A program made the position numbers and the translations under genes. From Hexactinellida sp. DTS-2022 (taxonomy: Eukaryota > Porifera > Hexactinellida): a stretch of DNA of 64,000 nt. The stretch lies in assembly GCA_028753945.1 (NCBI GenBank), contig JAPNXP010000009.1, forward strand, positions 3,658,001 to 3,722,000, read 5' to 3'. Of this stretch, positions 21,245-33,191 are shown one piece after another. The notes beneath the pieces are model-generated. The model was not told the DNA's origin and ran no database searches. It saw only the letters and a program-made list of their open reading frames with translations. Position 1 is the first letter of the stretch. The number at the start of each line of letters is the position of its first letter.

Positions 21245-22770
21245 CTTAAATTTATCTTGAATAATATATCTACAAATCGGACAAGGTTTGTTCTCTTCTT
21301 TAAGAACCTGGTCACAGCGAGAGCATACTCTAGCATGCGAACAAGGACGAAAGCAAATCGTATCCTCACGTGGTTGTAAACATATACAACATGTTGATTC
21401 TGTTATTAAAACATTGTATCCTGACTCTCCAGAATCTGAATCATTATCGTCGAAATCTACACTAAGACTTGCCACAGAGTCGAGAGTAGTGTGAAGAGCA
21501 GTTATAAACTCTATTGGTGTGTCATAGGCGTCGACCATGCCGGGGCGGTCGGGGCGTGCCCCGGCATGAGAAAATCATGCCGGCGCGGCCACTGTTCCGC
21601 CCCGGCATAAATTCGATTGGATTCGATTGGAACCCAAAAATTTTGGTTTCGGCTGAACTAAAAATTCTAAATCGATCCATATCATCTCTGCTCTGTTCGA
21701 AGGGTAATTAATTAACATAAATTATTGACAGTTGAAATTCATCCTCGGCAAAAGTTTTTTTAATTCATAGTTCAGCACGAACCTATTTGATTCGGATGAA
21801 CCTATTTAGTTCGCTGAGAACTAAACTAATTAGGTTTGTCCGAACTTAATTCGAACCATTAAAGCCGCCATGTTTATAGCAATGATGCAATGTATTTGTT
21901 GTGTCAGAAAGATCAAAGAAATCGATTTATCGGGAAATTTTCATCAAGATAAACCCAACCTTTGGAAAAAAGTTACAATATGTAAAACAACTTTTCTGAG
22001 ACACGTTGTATACTAGGTGATATTTAAAAAATTTCATAGCTCGCCCCGTCATTATTTTCCGAAAAATGGAAAAGTTCGACGCCACTGTGGTGTGTATGTC
22101 CCATTTACAAGATTTTCTCTACAAATTTCTCTTAGCTCATCTTTCTTTTGACTCCTGGAAATGTCCAAACTATTATTCAGTCTACCGATTTCTGCGTCTG
22201 TATCAACGATGATATTATTCAGAGTTTCACAAAATACCCATATATTCGGGTGATTAGATTTGAAATTTTTGTTAATCTTTGCATGGTAACTCTCTGCGCC
22301 ATTGTTTGTTGTTACTTTACTTTTGAAAACTGATAATTGGGAAGGTCCGATTCTTGTTAGCCATTGGTGTTTATAATAACGTTTAAATTTTTCAATTTGA
22401 ATATTTTCACTTAAAGTGAAGGATACAAACGTGGATGTGAGGTAATAAAATGTATGTTCAATATGTTCTGAAGGGAGCAAAAGCAAATTCATGATTGATT
22501 TCAAGAAGTTTTTGAAGCTGTCATTAGCATGATATTCCTTTACTAACCCTAATTTGGTTATTTTTTCCAAATAGCTTGATTATGGTGAAACCAACAGCCA
22601 TATAATGAAATACTGGGATAGGCAGTTTTAATTGCATTTCTTGCCGCCGGTTCCCAGTCCCCCATAGCGGAAGATGGACTTAATTGGGGAGCTAGTTGTT
22701 TTATTTTTAATAGAGTAGCAGTGTAAATATCTTCACTCTTACTTGTTAGCAAACAGTGAATTGCAGGCAA
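21245..22770 (-). pseudogene. MULE transposase with RING finger, copy b
   Basis: Minus strand: LTSKSEDIYTATLLKIKQLA, AMGDWEPAARNAIK (Asp), YGCWFHHNQAIWKKI, then NNGAESYHAKINKNF (Glu) with an intact frame through WVFCETLNNIIVDTD. Interrupted by the MITE 21523-22087, it resumes as PIEFITALHTTLDSVASL and the RING (CCICLQ, CSHARVCSRC, CPICRYII). The first catalytic Asp block is missing through an internal deletion joining 22770 to sequence near the FLYWCH region. Unlike copies a and c it lacks their shared stop and frameshift. Confidence 0.83.
21523..22087. mobile_element. 565-bp hAT MITE in MULE copy b
   Basis: Ends CATAGGCGTCGA and CAGTGGCGTCGA (inwards), with exact 8-bp duplication TGGTGTGT (21515-21522, 22088-22095). 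The empty site is seen in the other MULE copies. Confidence 0.93.
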
Positions 22771-23099
22771 TACGTATTATTCTTGTACTCGCTTCTTGAA
22801 TATTCCATCGTTAACAAATAAATTGAAGAATTTAGGTAAAGTTCAAAAGTGTTAGTGTGTATATATATATGTACACCAATGTGTAACCATGCGTACTTGT
22901 TGTAAGCATAATACATTTCCTTGTTGTGTTCTGACACATTACATCGTGATTTTGGAAAACAAACCTTACAATAGAAGTATACTTAGTAAAACAAATGCAT
23001 GTGTCGGACAAATGCATACTCAAGTCGGACAAATGCATACTAGAGCTGTCGGACAAATGCAGGTATCTTTTTTCGGACAAATGCATGCGCCCCCATTAA

Positions 23100-24140
23100 A
23101 GATATTAGCTGTGGAGCGGATTAAATAGTATAATAAATAATTATAGAATATGATACCACTCAAATAATTATGTTCAATTTATACTCTGGTATAATTTGGG
23201 CTTGGATACTAGGACAATAAATAGTAATATAACAGGGAGCTACGCCTGTCATCAACATGACCTTATCTACGTCTCGTCCTTGTATTAGAATTCCAAGCTA
23301 TTTAGAGAGAATCTTTATTCTTAGAATAACAAAATCCTTAAATAATCAAAAATTATAGGATAAACCATCTAGATTTGTTGACCGATTGAAGCAACTGCAG
23401 GAGCAGTTGCTTCACTGTTTATAGATACAGTAGTGCCTAATATTAATATCTATAAAAGGAATATTTCATTATTACCAACATACTTTTTATATAATTATTA
23501 CCCCCAAACGGTAATTTTTTGTTATAATATAGGTATATACGTATGTGGAAAATAGCAAGTTTGTAGATTAAGCAGTCAAATTGTATCAAAATAGTAATGA
23601 ACAAATTTGTGATTGCGTAATGAACAGTGTTATTGGAATTCACATGAAACCTCAAATTCGTCACTAGCAAACGAATAAAGCTGTGGCGTCATTAGGAATA
23701 GCTTGTATGCACAAGAGTAACTACTGTAATATCATTGTTTATACTATAAAAGGCTCCTGTGATGTTATCAATTTTCTCAATAGGATTTGGCTTATAACTG
23801 ATTTTGGCCGTAACTTTGTCAATTGTTGTCCGATTTTAGATATCTTTTGGTCTATCTTCATCATTTAGCGAGTTCTAGACGTGTCCATATAGCGTTTTAG
23901 CCTAACTCCACTAAATCTAGGAGGTGTTTATTACTGAAGTTGCTCTCAATAGTTACCGCGAACCTAGATTTAGTTTGAGCTCGCTTATACCCGCCTTGAT
24001 TACTCATTTTGTATACAAGCATCCTTAACCGCGGAGTAATTACTTTTGCCCAGGCTGAATCATGGTGTAACTCCCAAAAAATTTGGTGTACTTTTACACC
24101 AAGATCGCCCTTTAAAAACACCCTGCACTAGAGCAGTTGT
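23100..24140. other. No gene recognised; MITE remnant at its right end
   Basis: AT-rich. 24060-24125 (GGTGTAACTCCC...CACCCTG) resembles the right half of the MITE at 25899-26040. No other structure identified. Confidence 0.45.
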
Positions 24141-25262
24141 ACCAAATTTAAGCCTTTTCTTTTTAATAGGCATATAGTAGACCTGGTCTAACACAAGGTG
24201 CTATTCCTTCAATTTGACCAAATTGTCCTTCCTATTTTCAAAATACTATTAAAAAATCTAACCGTTTTGACTTTGATGAGAAAGAGAGAACACAGTTAGC
24301 TAAGATTTTCGAAGAAAGCGTTCCTCTGCATGAATGGAAAAAGCGGAATATGGAGTTGATACCTTGTCAACAAATTGAAGAAGATTGACATGCCGAACAA
24401 TTGGCTTCTCTGGAGTCCAATAAAAGACACCTTACATATTATACATCCCTCTATTTCTCAAGAATATTTGTCAATCGAATCTTACTTGACAATTGATTCT
24501 CATTGTAATACAGAGCTTTTTTCACAATACTCAAATGGCTCGCATGCTCTTTCTATTAGCAAAGTAACAGATGTTCGTCACTTATTGAGGAAGTTTCCAA
24601 TTATTCCTTGGATTCAATTGAACTAGCTGTGAGGAGTGCTACGGCTAATCTGTCTAATTCTATAACAGAGCTCGAAGAAAATAACGACGAATATTCGACA
24701 ACTAGATATTCAGAGCTACTTCCTCGGTTCCATTTCATTCATTGTCAGCTGAAAAATGTTCTCGTTACTAAAACCCGGAGGAATTATAAAGTAGTAACTA
24801 CTATACTGTCACTTAACTGTAGACTGCCTAACTGATACACGTTGTAACAGGAGGAATACAGGTGGATCAAATAATTCAAATTTCAAGAAAATTCGGATTT
24901 AGACATGGTTTTGTACTCTCTTTCGATTTCATTCAAAAAAAACAAAATTTTCAGAAATTGTTATGATGACGTAGCATAAAAGTGAACTGCTCCACTTGCC
25001 TTCCACTTGATTTTCTAAATTATAAATGTTATAATTTCACCGTAGAAATACCCGAAAAAAGATATTAGACTAAATAATATCTATTTAGTAAAATTTTAGT
25101 GTATTTGGTTTGACTAATACAGAGTTGTGATATATATAACTAAAATATATGTATTTTTTCGTAGTATTTTTCGTATCCATAGTTCATTAAATCAAATTTG
25201 TCGATTTTTTAAAAATCATGTAACTTTCGTTTCGTAAATCGGATTTGTTCAATTTTTGAGAT

Positions 25263-25875
25263 CTGGGCCCGTATTCACTAAGAAGTTAAGTACGTACTTA
25301 GTACTTAAGTACTAAGTATGTACTTAAGTCGTATTCACTAAGATTGGTATTCACTAAGATTTAAGTGTGTACTTAAGTACATACTTAAGTACAAAACTTA
25401 AGTAACCTACTAAGTTAACTTAACTTATAAGAATTTACTTTTATTGACTCTTTAGACGTTGGTGTTTAATTATAACATTGTAATAGATTTCTAGTAGTAC
25501 TTGCTTTACTTTAGGGGAAGTTTATGATTCTATTTTCAACATTTATTACTATTGGTTGTTATTTTCTAAAAGTTCTGTTTTTTCTCAAGCACACAATCAC
25601 AGGAACTTCATTGAGAATATTCTTTTTAAAGTTAAAAGAATACACCAAGCTATTTCAATAGCATTCCATACACTAATATGCTATGCTATTAAATAAATTT
25701 AGTAAATATAATTCAATTTCGTACTTAAGTACGTACTTAGTTAAGTATGTACTTAAGTACAACAATATTTCTTAGTGAATACGACTTAAGTATGTACTTA
25801 ACTAAGTACGTACTTAGTACTTAGGTATATACTTAGTACTTAAGTACTAAGTAATCTTAGTGAATACGGGCCCTG
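25263..25875. repeat. Foldback MITE, GGGCCCGTATTCACTAAG ends
   Basis: Ends CTGGGCCCGTATTCACTAAG and CAGGGCCCGTATTCACTAAG (inwards). The arms are dominated by alternating ACTTAAGT/GTACTTA motifs, giving strong self-complementarity. No matching target duplication found. Confidence 0.75.
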
Positions 25876-25898
25876 ATAACTAATAAGATAGTCGCCAT

Positions 25899-26040
25899 CA
25901 GGGTTTTTTTTAAGGTTGAGACCTTGGTGTAACTCAGCAGCGACCTTGGTGTAACTCAACACTGCTGCGACCGCGGCCGACCCGAATCGTGGTGTAACTC
26001 CCAAAAATTTACACCAAGATCGGCCTTTAAAAAAACCCTG
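25899..26040. mobile_element. 142-bp hAT MITE
   Basis: Ends CAGGGTTTTTTTTAAGG and CAGGGTTTTTTTAAAGG (inwards), with a 7-of-8 duplication GTCGCCAT/GTCGTCAT (25891-25898, 26041-26048). Contains repeated ACCTTGGTGTAACTC. Confidence 0.85.
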
Positions 26041-26529
26041 GTCGTCATTGTTCAAGTTTAGAAACAAAGGATTACATACATGTTAACGGCGTTATATCGA
26101 TTTAAAGAGAAAGTATGTGTCATCACTTTTTGTCAAAATCATCATGTAAATTTTTAAATTTTTTTAGCATGTTGATATATTATTGTGCTCTTGTTGGATT
26201 TCAAATTTATAGGTTCTAAATATTAAACACAAAGAACTACAGGGTATGCTATTTTCCTGAAAATCACTCCGGCAGTCTACGGTTAAATGTGAGCTAATCT
26301 CTCCTGCTGCTTATCGATATCATCAATCGCTTGAGTGCATTACACTGCCGCATCACCCTACTCTTCGTCGCCTCTCAGAAAAGGATTTTATTTCGCATTT
26401 TAGTCAGTTAACTTCGGGATTTAATTACCAACAGGGCCATGTCTCGCTTCACATGGATGAAATTCATTTGAAAGCTGAATATAGTTACAAATGCATGCAT
26501 GCATGCACAGTGGGTTATGCACAGGAAGT

Positions 26530-27190
26530 AGGGTGATTTTGTGTTGTGTTCGGATCGCTTCGTAAATAACTTAATCTGATTCAGGAACACTTTAAACCCT
26601 AGTGAACATTTTTTTGTCGACTTAATATTTGAATTTTCAATCCTCTTCCGGCTGGATATTCTCTAGTTGTATGTCCGATAATATGACATTTTTCACACAT
26701 TATACTTTGAACGAATCTGATCAAATATAGGATCGGTTTCAGATATTAATCCAACAAAAATGTCAATATATTTGTTAAAAATCTGATCTTTCTTGACAAA
26801 TGCTCGCGATACCTAGGAATGAGCTTATTGACAATGCTAATCTCGCTCATTTAATGAGAATCGCAATCTAAGGTGCAAAGCTATCCTCAATCCTCATTAA
26901 CTTTAATGAAGTCCTTGAAGCTCTTAAAGAGAAAAGTCGATGAATTCAGTTAGTTTCTTAGTATAGCATATAATTATTACTCACATTTGATCTGTATTTT
27001 CATGTCAGCTATAGTGATCACATGATTTAGAACAATGCTATCATATAGCCTGCCCTTTGTTTTAATGTCACATAATGTCAACATGTTCAAGATTGTTGTG
27101 TGATAAATTGTCCTGGGATGGGGATAAATGCCAGGGCAACCCCTCCTCTGTATGAAACCCTTATCAGAGAGTGGCCTCAACAACTCATCA
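26530..27190. other. No gene recognised
   Basis: AT-rich sequence without long frames. It includes a short GCAT run near 26490-26505. Confidence 0.4.
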
Positions 27191-27197
27191 ACAACTA

Positions 27198-27386
27198 CAG
27201 TCGAAATCGGATTATTATGTCCAATTCTTTTCATGGATAATTCGACAAAATAATCCGATAAGACAAATAAACCCGGTGGGATATCCATGCAAAATGGTAT
27301 ATATATCATAATTTTCCTCGAATATTAGGACAAAATAGTCCGATAAAACAAAATAATCCGATGACAAAATATTCCGATTTCGACTG
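27198..27386. mobile_element. Mariner-type MITE, CAGTCGAAATCGGA family
   Basis: 189 bp with ends CAGTCGAAATCGGA (inwards on both sides), flanked by TA. Internally rich in TAATCCGAT motifs. Confidence 0.88.
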
Positions 27387-27957
27387 TACTTAGAATCAAA
27401 AACTATACCAACAACACTTCTAATCAACAGCTTAGCAACAAACTCTATCATCGACTTATCAACAAACTCTATCATCAACTTATCAGCAAACTTTAGCAAC
27501 AATGTATCAACAGACATAATGGTGAATTTCTCATATATTTAATGAAAAACTTGTGAAATATTTTGTCCTATTTTGTCAAATTTTTAGAATTTATTCCTGA
27601 TTAAAATTAACTATTGTAGTATATATGTTGCAGCAAACGCAAGATTGATGTACACGCGTTCACACTGGTGTAAACGCGAGATTTTATTAAGTTTAGTTAA
27701 TCTCGCACTTACACCAGTGCAAACGCGAGATTGAGGATTTATTATACTTGAGGTTCATTTATATGAAATAACTAACGTGGTATTTGTTGACCATGATAGG
27801 CAGGATTATTATGGGAATGGGAATCATATTATTCCCAGTGGGATTCTATTATAAGTGTGCACTATTTATTACACGTAGACAAAAGTGCACTATACACTAA
27901 CCGGCCAAAAGGATTTGAACAGCAAGAATTTGTATTCAGACATGAGGTTATACCAGC

Positions 27958-28689
27958 CGTGACCTTCGATATTAAAGGCCTGAGTACTGGTTTGAACCAT
28001 GGATCACTTAAAGTGCATTCAAACTGGAGAATTGATCTTTAAACAATAATTAGCAATGATAGAGCTGAAAAGTGTATTATAACTAGTATATAGGGATATG
28101 GTATCCAGGTATACATAGCACCCTCCAGAATTGTGATATGTCATCATCTGATGACGTTTTGGTAATTTTGGTTGCGAATTATCTTGTTTTTCTAGCATAC
28201 TTTTAACATTGTTAAACGTGTTATAAATTGGAACATGGTTATACCCAGAAGTAGTAGAATAAAATATATCGAAATTGTAAATGGAATGTTACACATTCCT
28301 CGGTTGCCATGGACAATGTAGATTTCCTAAAATGTGCCAGAACTCAAAAACTATCAATGTTATGTAAACTAGGCTGATCATAATCTATCCGGAATAGGTA
28401 ACTTCCTATTCATCTATAATACATTTTCTATGCCTAACTTCAATAATCTTTGAGATAGTGAGTCATTACCTAATAATGAATTAAGTGTTAATTATCTCAT
28501 TATCTCAAAGATTATTGAAGATAGGCATAGAAAATATATTGTCGATGAATAGGAAGTTACCTATTCCGATAGATTATGACCAGCCTAGTTTAACTATGCT
28601 AAAAGTATGCCATTTTTCAATGCACTTCAATTAATCCATGGTACACAAATTTTCGCTTAGCACTCAGGCCTTTTATATCGAAGGTCACG
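27958..28689. repeat. Foldback element A, copy 1
   Basis: Ends CGTGACCTTCGATAT and its complement. The whole 732 bp is one long imperfect palindrome centred near 28470. Flanked by TACCAGC (27951-27957, 28690-28696). Same family as 32511-34210. Confidence 0.88.
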
Positions 28690-29218
28690 TACCAGCATAA
28701 TAACATTAGTAGATACTACAAAATGGCTATTTACATGAAACGATATGTAAAGTATAATAAAACAGCAAAATTTTCGAATTTACATTTTTATGGAGGCGTT
28801 AAACTCATTAAATATATAGTTAGCTAATTAAATAATTAATTTATGATCATCAAGATACAATAATTCTGATTGCAGATTTGAATTCCACATGGTAAATTAC
28901 TCTAAGTGCATAATTTCAAATCAATCCGAATATTTTCTACTGTGATACAGCCACATTTCCATTTGGGCCACTTATGCCACAAGTGGTACGTGGGAGAAAC
29001 ACCTATGCCACTTCGTGGATATTTTCTAAATTGAATTGGAATCATAATATTTTGTAATATATATCTATAATAAGATATTTATAGTAATTTCAGAGTAGTT
29101 TAGATAGCCGTTAATAAGTTACCAGACGAGTATTGTGTGTGCATTAAAATCCCTATTGTTCAAATACTTTTGGCTGGTTAGTGTATACACAGCTCTCATT
29201 TTTGTCGGTATACCCTTT

Positions 29219-29376
29219 CTAGGGCGCCGGCGGCACGGGTGCACCGGGTGCACGGTGTACCCGTTGCTCCGGTCAATTTTTTGAAGGCGGGTGCAGGGGC
29301 TTTGCCCCTCCCCCCGGTTTTGGGTTATCATTTCTACTTGTGCACCCGTTGCTCCGGGGGGTTGCCGGCGCCCCAG
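29219..29376. mobile_element. GC-rich MITE, CTAGGGCGCCGGC ends
   Basis: Ends CTAGGGCGCCGGC and CTGGGGCGCCGGC (inwards), with internal GTGCACCCGTTGCTCCGG. Strikingly GC-rich against an AT-rich background. The target duplication is not clear. Confidence 0.7.
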
Positions 29377-29659
29377 CCTTTGAAATCTTGTGTATTTGAA
29401 TGGGTCTGAAGTATTTTTCCTACAGTTACCATGAGTATCATTTGATAAGAAATAGTATGTATTGCATCTCGTTCTTGCCAACTGTTCTAGTAATACTTTT
29501 AAACTGTCAACGTCAAGGAATATATTATACTACATACAACTCATCTGAAATCTGGTTTTCGGAGACAAATGAATTTAATAAAGGTGGCGGAGCAGTGATA
29601 TTTGAATGAAACGACAAAAAATTGTCACTGACAATTGTCCCAACTGGGAGAGCTGTCAA

Positions 29660-30520
29660 AATTTAATTCTCGTACTCGTCGATTTGAGTCATCCGGATAG
29701 CAGTATGATAGCTGGTGTTATGATTCCACTGTACCCACCTTAGGTACTTCACCCAGCAATGGTCGTTGTTATCTCGCACCATTCCGAAAAGGCCGTCTTT
29801 GATATCGCGGTCAGCTCTTTCCACAGCACCCTGAGACTGGGTGTCTGGGTTTTCCGTGGACTATTTTTATTGTTGGCCATTTCATTGCTAATGTAGTGAA
29901 GAGGAGATTGTTAGAGAACTCCCTACCATTGTCAGAGTAGAGAATGTGTGGTGGTCCCAAGTCAAAAAAGATATCCAGCAAACTCTCAAATACCTCTTCA
30001 GTCGACTTACGTTTAAGCGGAACCAGGTTGATCTTCTTGGTAAAACGATCCAAATAGACCAAGAGATATATGTAGGGTGTAACCCCATCAGCTGACAAGT
30101 TGACTTCAAGATTTTGATCGCTCATATCGATCAAGTCCATCTGTGCCCTGCTGAGGAAATCGGTGCATGTGATGGGTTTCACAACTACACTCTTAAGAGA
30201 CTTCTTGGCTTTCTTTAAAGGACATACATGGCAAGTTTTGACAAAAAGCCCACAAATCTTTTATGTCACGCCATGATATTTCAGAGCAGTTTGCTTGAGA
30301 GCTTGGTTCTACCTGTATGGTTACTTTCGAGCCTATGAAGCGAGTCCAATTTATCGTACAGCTCTTCTATTGCCAACACTCTTCTGGATATTCCATCTTT
30401 CTTGCCCTTAAGATACAGGATACTTGTTCCCTGATATGACACCAACTCAAAACGGTCCTGAACCCTTTGCCATCTGGAAAGTTCATTCTTCTGGAAGACG
30501 GATGGTCTGGTACTTTGGAG
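29660..30520 (-). pseudogene. KRBA2/Ginger-type integrase transposase, decayed
   Basis: Minus strand: ILYLKGKKDGISRRVLAIEE (N-terminal region), CHVCPLKKAKKSLKS (zinc CC pair), AQMDLIDMSDQNLEVNLS (Asp), YLLVYLDRFTKKINLVPLK, ILYSDNGREFSNNLL (Asp), KIVHGKPRHP, and after a frame change SQGAVERADRDIKDGLFG (Glu), YLRWVQWNHNTSYHTAI. This order is that of KRBA2-like integrases derived from Ginger transposons. At least three frame breaks. No C-terminal accessory domain was found. Confidence 0.8.
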
Positions 30521-31293
30521 TAAAGTGATTTAATTAGCTATATCAGCTCGTGTATAAGTAGCACTTGATGGCTCCGTCGATATAGTTAAAGTGACTTGTC
30601 GAATTCACTCCTGGACATGTTACTCTTCCAGTCGATTCAAACGGTATTCACTAATAAGAGATCTAATGAATACGCCCATTGATCTATTTATAAGCAACTT
30701 TTCAATTTTGTTCACAGTTACAGTTTATGTGATCACAAACCAGCGCATAACATCAAACAGATGTCATACTTCATTTATATTAGGTAACAATGCAATAGCA
30801 TAAAAATACTTTGAACATTCTGATGCAATCACTATTTGTTTATGCTATCATCATACAATATTTTAAAAGTGATAATCGTCATTATTTATAATCCAGTTTA
30901 GACTGTTATTTGCGTACCTAATTCAGTCGCCGCTTAACTGGGTCTAACTACCCTCGGACCAGTGACACTATGATGCGCAGTGGTGGTTTATATTATTATT
31001 GGACACTACTAGAATATAATATTATTAAATAGTACTGCCCAACTACAATTATAGAAAAATAAATGACACTCAATCAATAAAATGATTCCCATTCCCTGAT
31101 TCCCATAATTATCCATCCTAGCATGGTCAACAAATACCACGTTAGTTATTTAATATAAATGAACCACAAGTATAATAAATCCCCAATCTCGCGTTTGCAC
31201 TGGTGTAAGTGCGAGATTAACTAAACTTAATAGAATCTCGCGTTTACACCAGTGTGAACGCGTGTACACCAGTCTCGCGTTTGCACTGCAACA

Positions 31294-31946
31294 TCTATAT
31301 TATTAAATCTCGATTGTTGTGTGTTTGTGTGTGTGTTTGTTTGTTTGTCCGGATGTATTAAAGTGATGGGGGAATAGAAACCGCATTAATATATGAGATA
31401 TAGACTAACTGTCAAATGTTATAATTGGTAAACAAATGTTATAATAGGTAAACAAGTATTCTGACCTCGAATTTCGCATTTATATATTTCTAATATTAAT
31501 ATTTGTTGTTGTTGTTGACACAAATAAGTAAACAAATTAATGAAAATTCAAAATCAAACCAGAAGTTAGCTTTCAACGGGTATTATAGGTAAACAAGTAT
31601 GCTGATTTCGAATTTCGCATTTATAAATTTATAATATGAATATTTTTTGTTGTTGTTTACACAAAATAGGTAAACAAATTAATGAAATTCAAAATCAACC
31701 TAGAAGTTAGTTTTCAACGGGTATTATAGGTAAACAAGTGTGCTGAACACTAATTTCGCATTTATAAATTTAGAATATGAAATCCAAGTTAAAACTATGG
31801 AAATTTTCTAAAGGGATGTATATAACTCCCTTTCTGCCATTTTCCATGGTAGAAAGGGTGAGGAGTTAGGCCGCACAGCGGCCGTTAACTTGAGGTGCGT
31901 AGCACCGATCCGTCGCAAAGCGACCGAGACCGAAGGGCTCGTATAT
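31294..31946 (+). mobile_element. Helitron-like non-autonomous element, copy 2
   Basis: Starts TCTATATTATTAAATC and ends around CGAAGGGCTCGTATATATTA. It shares with copy 1 the TGTTGTGTGTTTGTGTG start, the GGTAAACAAATGTTATAATA repeats, and the hairpins GGCCGCACAGCGGCC and GGTGCGTAGCACC. The internal block with TGGAAATTTC and GGTAAACAA is repeated about three times. Confidence 0.5.
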
Positions 31947-32526
31947 ATTATATTCAATGAACAGCCAAACTAAATTTACAGTCAGCTAATACCAATATTA
32001 TACAGATCGTTAAAAGTTAAATTACCTTGATAATTCCTTCAGCAGTGCTCAATGGATTTTGTAACAATGTTGTTTCATTAATTATCATATATAATTAAAC
32101 CTTTTTACTGTGCCGACTATGCTATAGTATAGTGGCCCAGTGTTGAAATCACTGCCTTGGTTTTTTATTATTTTTTAGTCCATATCTGCTCTACAGGCCA
32201 GAGTTGGATTGCCCCGGAGCTCAAATTTTAACATCGGTGTCCCATATGTCACAGATCTGCATCTCGAGCCAAAATTTTTGAAAAACAATTTTTTAATACC
32301 ACTTTGACACCTTTGAACATTTGTCTGGTCCATAACTCAAAAAATGTTATACTAAACCCGCAATTTTTATTTCACCATTGGATTCACCATAAAATTTTGC
32401 TTCTGATGGGAGAATAGGAAATTTAATTAAGGGTTTAATTAATGCCATAAATGGGTGTTGAAAATTCTTTGTTTACTAACACTTCTGTTCAAAATTGAAA
32501 GTGTTATATCCGTGACCATCGTTATA

Positions 32527-33093
32527 CAGTGGATGCCGGTTATAAGCACATCGTCGGGAACTGGATTCGGTTAACCGGCTAACCGGTTAACCGTTGCTGA
32601 CATCGGTTAACGGTTAGAGATTTTATTAACCAGTTAGCCGGTCTGTTGAATATAAGCAGAGTTATTGGGAAATTAATGTATAAAGTACTAAAAGTTTTTG
32701 AATTTTATCAGATAATGTAGTCCTAAATCCATTTCTCATCACCACTTAATAAATTTTCTTAGACAACATTGAATTAAATTTACCTAAATCACGAAATGTA
32801 TCAGTTAATATACTTATGCAGTATAATTTATACAGCTGAGTCATATTCTGTAGTAGAATCAAATTTTTATAAAGGATTTATTGTATTGAGTAGGATGGGC
32901 GGTTAACCGGTTAACCGTGGCGAGAAATGGAATTGTAACCGTAGCCTCAGATCGGTTAACCAACCCCACCCTTGCCGACATGTTCTTATAACCGACATAA
33001 ATTATACAGGGTATATGGCAACCGTTTTCCAACATAGTGTGCTTATATCCGATATGTTCTTATAACCGGTGTGCTTATATCCGACATCTACTG
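32527..33093. mobile_element. Mariner-type MITE, GATGCCGG family, copy 2, itself interrupted
   Basis: Ends CAGTGGATGCCGG and CAGTAGATGTCGG (inwards), flanked by TA. Roughly 32564-32965 is extra relative to the copy at 62492-62648 and is bounded by CGGTTAACCGG-type repeats. Confidence 0.82.
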
Positions 33094-33111
33094 TATAAGG
33101 CCATACTACTA

Positions 33112-33191
33112 ATAATCAATGGCCTTTAAGTAATCCATGTTTCGGAGTAGTACTACTCCGAAACATGGATTACTTAAAGGCCATTGATTAT
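33112..33191. repeat. Perfect 80-bp palindrome
   Basis: Two exact 40-bp arms with no spacer, centred between 33151 and 33152 (GGAGTAGT|ACTACTCC). Part of foldback A copy 2; the outer sequence (GGATTACTTAAAGGCC) recurs at the opposite end near 34150. Confidence 0.95.

Larger units (their letters stand above)
17653..23094 (-). mobile_element. MULE-RING transposon, copy b, split by a P element and a hAT MITE
   Basis: Left end GGGGGACGCTGCATTTG (17653) and right end GCATGCGCCCCC (23094), with terminal motif arrays at both ends. Flanked by ATTAA on both sides (17648-17652, 23095-23099), a shorter duplication than the usual 8-9 bp of MULEs. Interrupted by the P element 18165-21244 and the MITE 21523-22087, and carrying an internal deletion near 22770 relative to copy c. 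Confidence 0.88.
24150..26520 (+). pseudogene. P/THAP9-like transposase remnant, split
   Basis: First part 24190-24835: THAP C-terminal motif (GAIPSI, stop, PNCPSYFQ) followed by a helical region. Second part 26290-26520: SPAAYRYHQSLECITLPHHP and SLHMDEIHLKAEYSYK, the conserved start of the P transposase catalytic domain with the DE(M/I)HL Asp. The stretch 24840-26220 between them carries a foldback and a MITE. Stops are present. Confidence 0.65.
27626..31293 (-). mobile_element. Ginger/KRBA2-type transposon with ~215-bp inverted ends
   Basis: Left 27626-27840 and right 31075-31293 are inverted copies starting TGTTGCAG, containing repeated CTCGCGTTTGCACTGGTGTA-type blocks and ending at GGGAATGGGAATCAT-like sequence. 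TG...CA ends and an internal KRBA2-like integrase suggest a Ginger element. No target duplication is visible because the Helitron-like copy 2 starts directly at 31294. It contains foldback A1 and a GC-rich MITE. Confidence 0.7.

Noticed and set aside
25263..25875. Regulatory palindrome cluster (GTACTTAAGTAC motifs)
   Set aside because: Explained by the arms of a foldback MITE with matching GGGCCCGTATTCAC ends.
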